A stretch of DNA of 64,000 nucleotides from Flavisolibacter tropicus (GCF_001644645.1 NZ_CP011390.1:2290001-2354000), one strand, 5' to 3'; positions 1 to 9,467 are shown, counted from the stretch's first letter. A program made the numbers and translations. Notes: generated by a model not told the origin, from the letters alone.

Positions 1-860
1 TGTTACTTATTAAAGAATTGGGTTATGATATGGAGGCAGGACGCCAGGATATTAGCGAACATCCGTTCAGCATTAGTTTCAATGCTCAAGATGTACGCAT
101 TACCACCAGAGTAGATGAGAATGATTTTGGCAATATGACCTGGAGTTGTATTCACGAAGTGGGGCACGCACTTTATGAACAAGGGTTACCAACTGCGCAT
201 TATGGCTTGCCTCTTGGAGAAGCTTGCTCTTACAGCATACATGAATCGCAATCTCGCCTATGGGAAAACAATGTAGGACGTAGCAAGGCTTTTTGGCAAT
301 ACTATTACCCAACTCTACAGCAACATTTTCCCCAGCAATTTGGAGCAGTAGAACTTGCTCGTTTTTATAAGGGCATCAATAAGGTTCAACCCTCCCTAAT
401 CCGTACCGAAGCAGATGAAATATCCTATCACTTTCACGTTTACATACGCTATGAACTGGAAAAAAAACTGATAGAGGGTTCATTGAAAACCAACGAGATC
501 CCACATTTCTGGAACGAGCATTACAATAACTTACTAAATGTAACCGTTCCTGATGATAAGCGTGGATGCCTACAGGACGTACATTGGAGCCACGGCAGTT
601 TTGGATATTTTCCCACTTATAGCTTGGGAAGCTTTTACGCAGCGCAATTTTATAGCTCAGCAAAATCCAATATTCCAGAGTTGGAAGAACAAATAACTAA
701 GGGCCAAACCCAATCATTATTACATTGGCTCCGCGAAAATATACATGCTAAAGGTCGGTTTTATACCAGTGAAGAGCTGTGTAAACAGGTTACAGGTAGC
801 GGCTTGGATGTTTCTCACTTTATGGGTTATATATTGAAAAAGTTCGAAACGATTTATTAA
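1..860 (+). CDS. Carboxypeptidase M32 family (C-terminal part, cut by window edge)
   Basis: This is the 3' part of a zinc metallocarboxypeptidase of family M32, which removes C-terminal residues from peptides in the cytoplasm. The reading frame is open from base 3, so the true start lies outside the window; M32 enzymes are usually about 500 residues and about 285 are visible. The zinc motif HEVGH is followed by ALYEQGL. The family motif HESQSRLWEN follows about 36 residues later, and further conserved blocks run to the C-terminus. The next gene, a small lipoprotein, starts 23 bases after the stop on the same strand. The family call is secure; the substrate is not. Confidence 0.93.
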   Translation, partial: LLIKELGYDMEAGRQDISEHPFSISFNAQDVRITTRVDENDFGNMTWSCIHEVGHALYEQGLPTAHYGLPLGEACSYSIHESQSRLWENNVGRSKAFWQYYYPTLQQHFPQQFGAVELARFYKGINKVQPSLIRTEADEISYHFHVYIRYELEKKLIEGSLKTNEIPHFWNEHYNNLLNVTVPDDKRGCLQDVHWSHGSFGYFPTYSLGSFYAAQFYSSAKSNIPELEEQITKGQTQSLLHWLRENIHAKGRFYTSEELCKQVTGSGLDVSHFMGYILKKFETIY

Positions 861-883
861 TTTGGTAAACAAATACCCTAGAA

Positions 884-1294
884 ATGAAGCTTGCACTATA
901 CGTACTGCTTATAGTATCTTGCATAGCGAGTTGTAAAAAAACAATAGAAAAGGCACAAGAAGCAGCAGCTATAGATGCCATCACTTCAGGCTATTGGATC
1001 GTAACGAAATTTCAAAAAGGCTCAACGGAAATTACCGACAGCTTTAGCGGATATAAATTTCAATTCAAAGAGAACCATACGGTAGATGCCTTAAAAAGCA
1101 ATGTGATTGAAATGTCTGGCCATTGGGAGGCAGATGTAAGCAGCCGAACAATTGATGCCAATTTTACAAATGCTAGTAGCCCATTGACTTTCCTGAACGG
1201 TAGGTGGCTTATCACCAACAGCACCTGGACAAGTGTTGATGCCACCCTTACTATTGATGGTGAAAAGCGTGAGCTACATTTGAAAAAAGAGTAG
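884..1294 (+). CDS. Small predicted lipoprotein, unknown function
   Basis: A 136-residue protein with a hydrophobic signal sequence ending in the lipobox-like CIASC at residues 13-17, followed by two lysines, so it is probably lipidated and held in the envelope. The mature part is short, probably all beta, and contains SGYWIVTKFQKGS and GHWEADVS patterns reminiscent of small lipocalin-like domains of Bacteroidota. I do not recognise the family with confidence. It could be co-transcribed with the upstream carboxypeptidase, 23 bases away. Confidence 0.75.
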   Translation: MKLALYVLLIVSCIASCKKTIEKAQEAAAIDAITSGYWIVTKFQKGSTEITDSFSGYKFQFKENHTVDALKSNVIEMSGHWEADVSSRTIDANFTNASSPLTFLNGRWLITNSTWTSVDATLTIDGEKRELHLKKE

Positions 1295-1435
1295 GTATAA
1301 ATGCTATAGATAAAATTAGGAGCAGTTTTTGCTGAGCTAGAGAAACCACAATATCCCCTGAACAAATACCTCCCAAGATGAATCCTGTAAAAGCCCTTTT
1401 AATACTATCGTTACACCCTAAAAAGGCAAATCGTC

Positions 1436-4400
1436 TTGAAACAAAAAGCTGCTTTATTCTTATGTTTTATACTTGCCACAGCAGCCCTATATGGCCAGGG
1501 TTTGTCTGCTGACTTCAAATCAGACATTACATCTGGTTGCTCTCCTATTATAGTAAACTTTCAGGACCTATCTCAAGGGGGTGCCAAAATTTGGAAATGG
1601 GATTTTGGAAACGGCGCTACATCCAGTAAACAAAACCCTTCTACCACTTACTTTGATCCTGGAACCTATACAATAACACTTACGATTTTCAACGCTGACG
1701 AAACGGATAGCAGTAAAATTGTAAAAACAGCATATATAACCGTTTTCGACCCGCCACAAGCAGAATTTGTCTCGGACAAGCAATCTGGCTGTTCACCTTA
1801 CTTTATTCAGTTCTCAGACCTTTCTACATCACCGTTTGGCACTACAATTAAAGGATGGAAATGGGAGTTTGGGGATGGTGGGGTATCCACCGAGCAGAAC
1901 CCGCGATATAATTATAAAAGAGCTGGTAGTTATACAGTTACCCTTACCATCACAAATGATCAAGGATGTACTAAGCTTATTACCAAACCCAACTATATCA
2001 ATATAATACAAGGTGTAGTACCCAACTTTACCTTTATTGACCCTATGGTTTGTATGGCCCCTGCCACCTACAACTTTACCAATAGATCTACAGGGCCGGG
2101 CAACCTAACCTATAGCTGGAGCTTGGGCAATGGCGCAACAGCTAATACACGAGATGCCAGCACTACTTATGCCGTCAATGGCAATTATAAAGTGTCTTTA
2201 ATAGTAAGTAGTGATATAGGATGTATGGACTCTGTAAGTCAAGTACTGGAAGTGGGTAAAGCTGTTACTGATTTTATTACCCCAGCTGTTATCTGTCCCA
2301 AAACCAATATTGCCTTTTTAAATAATTCTACACCAAGGCCCATTTCCTCTCAATGGGAGTTTTCAACTGGTTTTAAGGATAACACAAGAAATACTTCCAC
2401 AAGCTTTCCTACAGCAGGCACATATACCGTTACCCTGGTCAACGTCTATGCCGTATGTACAGATACACTAGAAAAGACAATAACGGTTGCCGATGGACCG
2501 ACTATTAATTTCAGTGCAGTTGATACATTCAAATGTCAACCGCCGTTTACTGTGAATTTCAACAATAGTAGTAATGGCTCCAGCTATAAATGGGATTTTG
2601 GTGATGGCACAACCTCTACGGCTGCCAATCCTAGCCATACCTATACCAGCTATGGGGAGTTTGATGTTACATTGGTCGCTACTGGTCCTAGTGGCTGTAA
2701 CGATACACTCCGGATGCCCAAGTATATTAAGATTACTAAACCAACAATCACAATTCCATCCTTACCCACTCAAGGTTGTATTCCCTTTCCCTTTACTTTT
2801 AAAGCAAACGCCGCAACAAATGATCAGGTTATTTCGTATAAATGGGACTTTGGTGATGGAGGAACCTCCACCGCACCAACACCAACCTATACTTATACAA
2901 AAGAGGGAACCTATAATTTAACACTGACCGTTACTACAAAAACAGGATGTACCGAAATAATTACCCTCGACAAAGCCGTAAAAGTGGGCGCAAAACCAAA
3001 GGCTGGTTTTTCAGGACTTCCAAGGGATGTTTGTGCTAGTCAAGCTATAGAGTTTAAAAATGAGTCGTCTGTACCTACAGATGAATGGCTATGGTTGTTT
3101 GGAGATGGCACCAGATCTACAGCCGAAAATCCTAAGCATGAATATTCAGATACGGGTAAGCTAGATGTGACTTTAATTGCTTACAATCATGGCTGTGGCG
3201 ACACGCTCGTTAAGAAGCAATATGTCAATATAAAACCTCCTGTATCGAAGTTCTCCTATCGACCCGACTGTGCAAATCAGTTTACCTATACTTTTACCGA
3301 CAAGTCGCTTGCCCCCCTTACCTGGGAATGGAAAATTAATAATCAAACATTCACGGGGAAAACACCGCCACCGTATACGTTTCCGGGATTTGGCACCTAT
3401 ACAGTATCGCTTACCACCACCAATGGCAGCTGTACACATACCTATACTGAAAATGTTGTCATTAGAGATCAGACACCTGATTTTACTGCCGATAATAGAG
3501 AGGGATGTAAACCATTCAGTCCAACCTTAACAGCCAAACCGCCAGTACCTGGCATCATTAAAAACTATTCGTGGGATTTTGGAGATGGCAAGCTCATTGA
3601 TGGCGGAGCTTCACCATCTAAACAATTTACATATCCCGCCGCTGGCAATTATTATGTAAAACTTGTAACTACAGATACTTTCGGTTGTAAACATCAAGTA
3701 ACTAAAGATTCTTTTATACGAGTAAACGGCCCTGATGCAAACTTCACCTCTACTACTAACACTGGTTGTAAAGGGTTGACAGCTACGTTTATCGATTCAA
3801 CAAAAACCGATGGCATCAATGCCATTGTAAAATGGGAATGGGATTTTGGAGACGGCAAAACACAAACCTATACGGCACCTCCTTTTCAACATTCATATGA
3901 TAGTGTAGGCGATTATGATGTTAGTATGACCGTAACAGATGCCAAAGGTTGTACCAGCAAAAAAACATACAGGCAGTTTGTGGTTATTTCAACCCTGAAA
4001 GTAGACTGGACTGTTTCGCCTGCTAGTTGTCCAGGTTCTGCTCTTATGTTTAGAAATCTAACCAAAAGCGATCTCCCCTATTCATCCTTCTGGGAATTTG
4101 GAGATAGCACAACATTTAACACAAAAATCAATGATGTACAGCATGCTTTTCATGCTTATAAAGACACAGGTATCTATACCGTAAAACTAAAAGTGCGAGA
4201 CATATTTGCCTGTGAAGATTCGCTCATAAAACAAAATATCGTAAAAATAGCACTACCCAAAGCCTCATTTGATGCTAACAATTTCACATCGTACTGCACA
4301 CCATTTGAAGCGAAGTTTCAGAACACCTCATATTTCTATGAATCATCGCTTTGGAATTTAAGCACTGGCACTTCCACTCAAACTAACCCTACCAATTATT

Positions 4401-5785
4401 ATACAACCACTGGTACATTCCCTATTAAGCTGGTGGTTACCAGTCCAGGGGGCTGTAAAGACTCAGCCACAAATACTGTAAAAGTCTATAACCCTTCAGA
4501 TGCAAAAATCACTTATGCACCATTAAAAGGATGTACCCCAGTAACAGTAGACTTAGAAGCCTTCTCGCCCATGAAAGCCCAGTTTGTTTGGGATATGGGC
4601 GATGGTAATGTGATAACAACTGACTCTAATAAGTTCACCCATACTTATGTAGACTTTGGCAATTTTGTTCCCAAAATCATCTTAAAAGAACCAAGTGGAA
4701 AATGTATTGTACCCCTCACGGGCGACAAAGTCATTGGTCTTAAAGGTATAAAGGCCAAGTACCGCTTGGACAAAAACTTTTTCTGTGATAGTGGTACCGT
4801 ACGGATCAATGACTCTACCACATTTAATGATCCGGTTGTAAGCTACCACTGGGATATGGGAGATGGAACTACTTATTCTATAGCCAGCCCTGGCACCCAC
4901 TATTATAAAAACCCGGGCATTTATAACGTTACTTTTTATGCAACAACAGAAACTGGCTGTAGCGACACCTTGCGACAAGGGCCCGTTAAAATTGTACAAA
5001 GCCCGGATATTTCGGTAAAGACAGATACAGTTATTTGTGTGAATGAACGATTACTTCATACTGGCATTATGGAACGACCGGATACATCGATTTTGCGATG
5101 GCAGTGGTTTTTCCCCAATGGCAATACTTCTCAATTGCAGAACCCTGTTCCACAACAGTATGTAACAGCGGGATCTTTCCCAATGAAGACCTATGCCTTT
5201 AATAGCAGTGGATGTGCAGACTCTGTAACCAAAATGCTTCATATCAATCCATTACCTACGGCCACCCTGCCATCAACGTTAACTACCATCGTTGGTACAC
5301 CTGTTCAAATTCCGGCCACTTACAGTAGTGGAGTAAGAAGCTACACATGGGAGCCTGCAGCCACTTTAAGCTGTACTACTTGCCCGGAACCAATTGCCAG
5401 TCCTAAGTTTAACACCCGCTATACCGTAAGTTATGTAGACAGTAATGGCTGTCGCAATAACAGCATTGTGCAGGTAATTGTGATATGCAAGGGTGCAACT
5501 GTTTTTGTTCCAAACACCTTCTCTCCTAATGGCGATGGGGCAAACGATGTATTCTATGTACGCGGCAAGGGCTTGGATCGCGTAAAATCACTCAGAATAT
5601 TTAACCGCTGGGGTGAAGTAGTATTTGAACAGAAGGATTTCCCAGTTAACAATCCTGCCTACGGCTGGGATGGAAAATACAAAGGCAATAATCCAATACC
5701 AGATGTTTATGTATATCAGGTTGAGATCTTTTGTGAAAACAGTGAAATCATCCGATTTGATGGAAACGTAGCCTTAATAAAGTAA
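1436..5785 (+). CDS. Giant PKD-repeat surface protein with T9SS type B sorting domain
   Basis: A 1449-residue secreted protein with a signal peptide (about residues 1-20, ending ALYGQG). Roughly fifteen PKD-like modules follow, each recognisable by a W-x-F-G-D/N-G core, a downstream HxY or TY, and often an opening cysteine (SGCSP). The last about 97 residues (from about 1353) form the gliding-motility or type B C-terminal signal, with VPNTFSPNGDGANDVF, RIFNRWGEVVFE and GWDGKYKG. Such proteins cross the outer membrane through the type IX system and act as adhesins or SprB-like filaments. The start is read as TTG at 1436: no in-frame ATG lies between the upstream stop at 1400 and the signal peptide, and AAAAAGG sits about 10 bases upstream. 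The PorP/SprF partner follows after 3 bases. Confidence 0.92.
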   Translation: MKQKAALFLCFILATAALYGQGLSADFKSDITSGCSPIIVNFQDLSQGGAKIWKWDFGNGATSSKQNPSTTYFDPGTYTITLTIFNADETDSSKIVKTAYITVFDPPQAEFVSDKQSGCSPYFIQFSDLSTSPFGTTIKGWKWEFGDGGVSTEQNPRYNYKRAGSYTVTLTITNDQGCTKLITKPNYINIIQGVVPNFTFIDPMVCMAPATYNFTNRSTGPGNLTYSWSLGNGATANTRDASTTYAVNGNYKVSLIVSSDIGCMDSVSQVLEVGKAVTDFITPAVICPKTNIAFLNNSTPRPISSQWEFSTGFKDNTRNTSTSFPTAGTYTVTLVNVYAVCTDTLEKTITVADGPTINFSAVDTFKCQPPFTVNFNNSSNGSSYKWDFGDGTTSTAANPSHTYTSYGEFDVTLVATGPSGCNDTLRMPKYIKITKPTITIPSLPTQGCIPFPFTFKANAATNDQVISYKWDFGDGGTSTAPTPTYTYTKEGTYNLTLTVTTKTGCTEIITLDKAVKVGAKPKAGFSGLPRDVCASQAIEFKNESSVPTDEWLWLFGDGTRSTAENPKHEYSDTGKLDVTLIAYNHGCGDTLVKKQYVNIKPPVSKFSYRPDCANQFTYTFTDKSLAPLTWEWKINNQTFTGKTPPPYTFPGFGTYTVSLTTTNGSCTHTYTENVVIRDQTPDFTADNREGCKPFSPTLTAKPPVPGIIKNYSWDFGDGKLIDGGASPSKQFTYPAAGNYYVKLVTTDTFGCKHQVTKDSFIRVNGPDANFTSTTNTGCKGLTATFIDSTKTDGINAIVKWEWDFGDGKTQTYTAPPFQHSYDSVGDYDVSMTVTDAKGCTSKKTYRQFVVISTLKVDWTVSPASCPGSALMFRNLTKSDLPYSSFWEFGDSTTFNTKINDVQHAFHAYKDTGIYTVKLKVRDIFACEDSLIKQNIVKIALPKASFDANNFTSYCTPFEAKFQNTSYFYESSLWNLSTGTSTQTNPTNYYTTTGTFPIKLVVTSPGGCKDSATNTVKVYNPSDAKITYAPLKGCTPVTVDLEAFSPMKAQFVWDMGDGNVITTDSNKFTHTYVDFGNFVPKIILKEPSGKCIVPLTGDKVIGLKGIKAKYRLDKNFFCDSGTVRINDSTTFNDPVVSYHWDMGDGTTYSIASPGTHYYKNPGIYNVTFYATTETGCSDTLRQGPVKIVQSPDISVKTDTVICVNERLLHTGIMERPDTSILRWQWFFPNGNTSQLQNPVPQQYVTAGSFPMKTYAFNSSGCADSVTKMLHINPLPTATLPSTLTTIVGTPVQIPATYSSGVRSYTWEPAATLSCTTCPEPIASPKFNTRYTVSYVDSNGCRNNSIVQVIVICKGATVFVPNTFSPNGDGANDVFYVRGKGLDRVKSLRIFNRWGEVVFEQKDFPVNNPAYGWDGKYKGNNPIPDVYVYQVEIFCENSEIIRFDGNVALIK

Positions 5786-5788
5786 ACT

Positions 5789-6811
5789 ATGGTACACTTA
5801 ACCAAATTAAAATACTTGGCAGTACTGTTTTTCACAACATTGATTGTGCAAAGCTCCTATGCCCAGGACCTGCATTTCTCACAGTTTTTTGAAGCCCCCC
5901 TGCTGCGTAATCCATCTTTGGCTGGCATATTTACCGGAGATATACGTGTACAAGCTGTCTATCGCGATCAGTGGAACAGCGTAACACAAGCATACAAAAC
6001 CGGTTCGCTTAATGCTGAATATAAAATGCCCATTGGCAAAGGAGATGATTTTTTAACAGCAGGACTCCAGTTGTTATACGATAATGCGGGAAGCGTGTTT
6101 TGGGTATCCAGTCATGTGCTACCTGCTATTAATTACCATAAGTCTTTAAGCTCGGAAGTAAATCGCTACCTATCGTTGGGTGTAATGGGCGGCATTGTGC
6201 AACGGCGTTTAGACCGCTCCAAAATGACCACCAATAGTACTTATGATGGTGTTGGTGATGGGGAAACGTTTACAAAAAATCAATATCTCTATGCAGACGG
6301 AGCTGTTGGCTTAACCTATAACTCGCAACTAAATGCCGATCCTGCAAACAATTTCTTTGTAGGTGTCGCCTACCATCACTTTAATAAGCCTAAGAACTCG
6401 TTCTATGCCGATCAGAATACAGAGTTAGAACCTAAAATAGTAGGATCTGCTGGTGTGCGCTTTTCGGTTACACCAGCAAGTTACATAACACTACAAGGAG
6501 ATATTTCTACACAAGGAAAATATCAAGAGATCATTGCTGGCGCCTTGTATGGTATGAAACTCGGTGAAGACTGGGAAAATGCAAAGTACACTATACATGG
6601 TGGTGCTTTCCTGCGTTGGAACGATGCGCTTATTCCTGCATTAAAGTTGGATTACAATAAATACTCTTTCTCCTTCAGTTATGATGTTAATATCTCTAAG
6701 CTAAGAACATCTAGCTATGGAAGAGGAGGGTTTGAGTTAGGAGTATCTTATATTGGCTTTTCTAATAGGGATAATTCTACGCTCAATGCGGTTCTTTGTC
6801 CTAAGTTTTAA
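5789..6811 (+). CDS. PorP/SprF family type IX secretion membrane protein
   Basis: A 340-residue protein with a signal peptide cut after SSYAQ, followed by the hallmark DLHFSQFFEAPLLRNPSLAG of the PorP/SprF family. The rest has alternating hydrophobic strands typical of an outer-membrane beta barrel. SprF proteins are needed for export or surface attachment of one particular type B substrate, usually the neighbouring gene. Here the start codon lies 3 bases behind the stop of the giant PKD protein, so the two are almost certainly translated from one message and work as a pair. A paralogue sits at 21536-22582 beside a second type B substrate. Confidence 0.93.
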   Translation: MVHLTKLKYLAVLFFTTLIVQSSYAQDLHFSQFFEAPLLRNPSLAGIFTGDIRVQAVYRDQWNSVTQAYKTGSLNAEYKMPIGKGDDFLTAGLQLLYDNAGSVFWVSSHVLPAINYHKSLSSEVNRYLSLGVMGGIVQRRLDRSKMTTNSTYDGVGDGETFTKNQYLYADGAVGLTYNSQLNADPANNFFVGVAYHHFNKPKNSFYADQNTELEPKIVGSAGVRFSVTPASYITLQGDISTQGKYQEIIAGALYGMKLGEDWENAKYTIHGGAFLRWNDALIPALKLDYNKYSFSFSYDVNISKLRTSSYGRGGFELGVSYIGFSNRDNSTLNAVLCPKF

Positions 6812-7084
6812 TAATCCATCATAGAAAAAGATACCCTTAGGGTGGCTTCACCACAACCAACTTTTACTTTGTTAGGAAGGCCTGTATTCTTTAACCGCAG
6901 CTTCATTTTCACTACACCTCATAAGTTGATGATATTGCGTATACTGTCTTCTTTCACATCGGCCACTTTTTCAAGCCTCTGCTATATGCCAGTTGCATCC
7001 TAGTTTGTATTGATAGCTGTAAGTCAGCGTCGTAAAACATAAAGTATATATTGATAGACAAAAGGTAATTGTTTTTATTATTGC

Positions 7085-7099
7085 ATAGACAATATCTAT
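7085..7099 (+). promoter_or_regulatory. Candidate OxyR/LysR operator
   Basis: ATAG-N7-CTAT, a perfect dyad of the kind bound by OxyR (also T-N11-A, the general LysR motif), ends 4 bases before the oxyR ATG. A second ATAG half-site lies at 7054-7057. The position suggests autoregulation. Inferred from motif and location only; the spacing between the two ATAG sites (31 bp) is not the classical 22 bp. Confidence 0.5.
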
Positions 7100-7103
7100 T
7101 AAT

Positions 7104-8054
7104 ATGAACCTGCAACAACTTGAATATATCATAGCGGTAGACACACACCGGCACTTTGCCAAAGCAGCAGAAGCTTGCTTTATTACACAAGCCACCCTAA
7201 GCATGATGATCAAGAAACTAGAGCAAGAGCTTAATGTCACGTTGTTTGATCGCAGCAAACAACCCGTTGTTCCTACAGAAGTGGGCGTAGCTGTTATAGA
7301 ACAGGCCCGTGTAGTTGTAAAAGAAGCCGCACGTATTAAACAACTCACCGACGATCAGAAAGGAGGACTGAAGGGGCATTTAAGAATTGGTATCATACCT
7401 ACCTTGGCCCCTTACCTGTTACCCCTCTTTCTTTCTTCTTTTCTAACAAAGTATCCCGCCATACAGCTAAAGGTTATTGAACAAACCACTGACCAACTGT
7501 TGCATTTATTAGCTACCGACAAATTAGATGTTGGAATAATGGCTATTCCACTTGGCGATGCAGCCTTTAAACAGTCGCATTTGTTTTACGAGGAGTTCAA
7601 GGTATTTGTAGCTGCCCCAGATAAAAACCTCCAGAAGAAATACCTGGTGCCTGAAGATATTGACGTAAACAAACTTTGGCTGCTGGAAGAAGGGCACTGC
7701 CTTCGTTCGCAAATGCTTTATTTATGTGAACTGCAAAAAAGCCAGGCCCGCGCCCATCACCTGGACTATGAGGCCGGCAGCATTGAAAGCCTTTTAAAGA
7801 TTACCGAACTGAACAAAGGCATAACCATTATTCCAGAGCTGGCTACTTTAGACTTTGATAATAACAAGGCTAATAAGCTGCGCAGTTTTAAACCACCAGT
7901 ACCCGTTCGACAGGTAGGACTGGTAACTTATCGCCATTTTATAAAAAAGAGACTTCTGGACGCTTTAGAAAAGGCCATTGTAGAAAGCGTAGAAAAACAC
8001 ATTACACTAACAAAAAGAAAAGAGCAGGTAATTCCGGCCTATGATGCTGTGTAA
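7104..8054 (+). CDS. oxyR: Hydrogen-peroxide sensor and transcriptional regulator OxyR (LysR family)
   Basis: A 316-residue LysR-type regulator. An N-terminal winged helix-turn-helix (about residues 1-60, with FAKAAEACFITQATLSMMIKK) is followed by a substrate-binding-like regulatory domain. The redox pair typical of OxyR is present: GHCLRSQMLYLC puts cysteines at residues 199 and 208, the numbering and spacing of the E. coli disulfide-forming pair. This makes OxyR much more likely than a metabolite-sensing LysR protein. OxyR activates catalase, peroxiredoxin and iron-storage genes when oxidised. A dyad operator candidate lies just upstream of the start, and a Bcp-type peroxiredoxin lies about 0.5 kb downstream on the other strand. 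An intrinsic terminator follows at 8126. Confidence 0.93.
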   Translation: MNLQQLEYIIAVDTHRHFAKAAEACFITQATLSMMIKKLEQELNVTLFDRSKQPVVPTEVGVAVIEQARVVVKEAARIKQLTDDQKGGLKGHLRIGIIPTLAPYLLPLFLSSFLTKYPAIQLKVIEQTTDQLLHLLATDKLDVGIMAIPLGDAAFKQSHLFYEEFKVFVAAPDKNLQKKYLVPEDIDVNKLWLLEEGHCLRSQMLYLCELQKSQARAHHLDYEAGSIESLLKITELNKGITIIPELATLDFDNNKANKLRSFKPPVPVRQVGLVTYRHFIKKRLLDALEKAIVESVEKHITLTKRKEQVIPAYDAV

Positions 8055-8125
8055 TAACGCCAGAAATACTTGATACTTAAGCCTCTTTATACGTAGCACT
8101 CAAACGATACTAGTATTCTAAAAGA

Positions 8126-8151
8126 AAAAGCCCCGATTTATCGGGGCTTTT
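8126..8151. terminator. Bidirectional intrinsic terminator
   Basis: The stem CCCCGA / TCGGGG around a TTTA loop is extended by A-rich and T-rich flanks on both sides (AAAAG ... CTTTT). It lies between the converging oxyR and the small sorting-domain gene and can serve both. Confidence 0.9.
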
Positions 8152-8152
8152 A

Positions 8153-8500
8153 TTATTTCGAGACTTGAAAGCGATTCGTTTCTAACAATTTACCGCTAGC
8201 ATCATACAGGCGGTAAAAATGAAGCCCTCGCTTGAAGTTGTCAGTATTCAGGTTAACTGTTGTTTTGGAAGCTATGTTTTTAGCTGAATATACCTCTTGC
8301 CCCATAAAGTTATATATGGCAAGGGCACATCCCTTTTCGTAATTCGCTTGAAAATCAAAGTTAATGACGGTTGTAGCTGGGTTAGGATAAAACCGTAATA
8401 CAGGACCTGCTGTTTCCGGGGACGTCGATCGGGGCGACTGAGCGTCGGAGAAAACAGAAAGTGATATTATAAGAGTAGCTAAAAGTAAAAGTCTCCTCAA
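8153..8500 (-). CDS. Minimal T9SS type A sorting-domain protein
   Basis: A 115-residue protein with a signal peptide (about residues 1-20, ending FSDAQ) and roughly ten linker residues. The rest is a type A T9SS C-terminal domain: FYPNPATTVINFDF, an AIYNFMGQEVY strand, and GLHFYRLYDASGKLLE near the end. There is no room for a cargo domain. In other proteins this domain directs transport through the type IX machinery and is then removed. Upstream, TTTG (8554-8557) and TATTTTG (8527-8533), read on the minus strand and 20 bases apart, resemble a Bacteroidota promoter. It may be a degenerate remnant of a larger exported protein or a genuine small secreted product. Confidence 0.85.
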   Translation of the reverse strand: MRRLLLLATLIISLSVFSDAQSPRSTSPETAGPVLRFYPNPATTVINFDFQANYEKGCALAIYNFMGQEVYSAKNIASKTTVNLNTDNFKRGLHFYRLYDASGKLLETNRFQVSK

Positions 8501-8593
8501 CGTAATTCCTTTGGTTTTATTATTTGCAAAATAGTTTATTAAAAATTCATTTGCAAACGGTTTGCCGAAAACCTTCTGTTTTAAGTAAAAGCT

Positions 8594-9064
8594 TTAGGAC
8601 AATGTTTGCAAAGTCTGGTTGATAGCTTCAAAATTGGGTTGTTCCCCGGCATTTTCTAACACTTCCGCATAACGTATAACCCCCTCTTTATCAACTACAA
8701 AAGCCGATCTTTTAGAAACACCCAGCATATCATATTTCCAATTCTCATACAAGCTTCCATATGCTTTAGATGCTTCTTTATTAAAATCGCTTAATAAAGG
8801 GAAGTTAAGGTTTTGTTCATGTTTAAACTTATTCAAGGCGAAAATGGAATCAACCGAAATACCAAATACTCTGGCATTGGCACTTTCATAATACTTCAGA
8901 TTATCACGTACAGCACAAAGCTCAGCAGTACATACGCTGGTAAAAGCTACAGGAAAGAACAACAATAATACATTACTGCCTTTCAATTCAGATAAGGTTA
9001 GTTTGTTTTTGTCATTATCATATAAAGTAAAATCGGGTGCAGGCTGTCCAACTTGAGCTGTCAT
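8594..9064 (-). CDS. Peroxiredoxin, Bcp/AhpE-like (AhpC/TSA family)
   Basis: A 156-residue thiol peroxidase that reduces hydrogen peroxide and organic peroxides in the cytoplasm. The thioredoxin fold opens with VGQPAPDFTL. The active site FFPVAFTSVCTAELC has the peroxidatic cysteine at residue 45, preceded by the conserved proline and threonine. A second cysteine at residue 50 matches the spacing of the E. coli Bcp pair. I use the internal ATG (MTAQVGQ) because the ten residues before it are not conserved-looking and the family normally begins near this point. A nearby oxyR suggests an oxidative-stress cluster, though the genes are not in one operon. Confidence 0.9.
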   Translation of the reverse strand: MTAQVGQPAPDFTLYDNDKNKLTLSELKGSNVLLLFFPVAFTSVCTAELCAVRDNLKYYESANARVFGISVDSIFALNKFKHEQNLNFPLLSDFNKEASKAYGSLYENWKYDMLGVSKRSAFVVDKEGVIRYAEVLENAGEQPNFEAINQTLQTLS

Positions 9065-9267
9065 ATTTATTATTTTATTTAAAAAGGGGAACAAAGCTAA
9101 GGGGGAAATGGTTCTTCTGGCTTATGAGGTCGGGAAGATTTAAAGTTTACTCCTGATCGACAAGAGGCAAAGAAAAATCCACGCTTCAGAAGAAAAAAGG
9201 AATAACTCACGACCCTTTTCCACATAAACCGACCGATTCTGCACCGTATTTCCTTCGATCCTATCTA

Positions 9268-9316
9268 TCGAACGAATATCGAAGCAATATCGAAGAAGAA
9301 TCGAAGGAAAATCGAA
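9268..9316. repeat. Five-copy array with exact 11-bp period (core TCGAA)
   Basis: TCGAA starts at 9268, 9279, 9290, 9301 and 9312, exactly 11 bases apart; the bases between copies vary but are A-rich. An inverted copy, TTCGA, lies at 9254-9258. Seen directly in the sequence. Two other gene-free stretches of this window carry arrays of the same period with other core words. Confidence 0.9.
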
Positions 9317-9438
9317 GAAAACCAGAAAAGGACCAAGCCTGAAATGATTACAATCTTTAATAAGTAGCCATCTGAAACTTTAGTACCTATTTTCCTTTTT
9401 CAGAAAACCTGGCCGTTCGGATGAAAAGTCCCTCAAAC

Positions 9439-9467
9439 AAAAAAACACTCCTAAAGAGTGTTTTTTT
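9439..9467. terminator. Intrinsic terminator downstream of the rRNA methyltransferase gene
   Basis: The stem CACTC / GAGTG with a CTAAA loop is flanked by seven A and seven T residues. It lies about 110 bases past the stop of the minus-strand methyltransferase gene and is symmetrical enough to work in both directions. Confidence 0.85.

Noticed and set aside
2574..2921. 115-codon frame inside the giant PKD gene
   Set aside because: It is an alternative frame of the PKD repeats with proline- and leucine-rich low-complexity translation.
6954..7348. Minus-strand open frames over the oxyR start
   Set aside because: They overlap the strongly supported oxyR N-terminus and its operator; no motif or ribosome site supports them.
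9268..9316. Possible CRISPR array
   Set aside because: Repeats of 5 bases every 11 bases leave no room for spacers, and there are no cas genes; the same applies to the arrays at 31021 and 47371.
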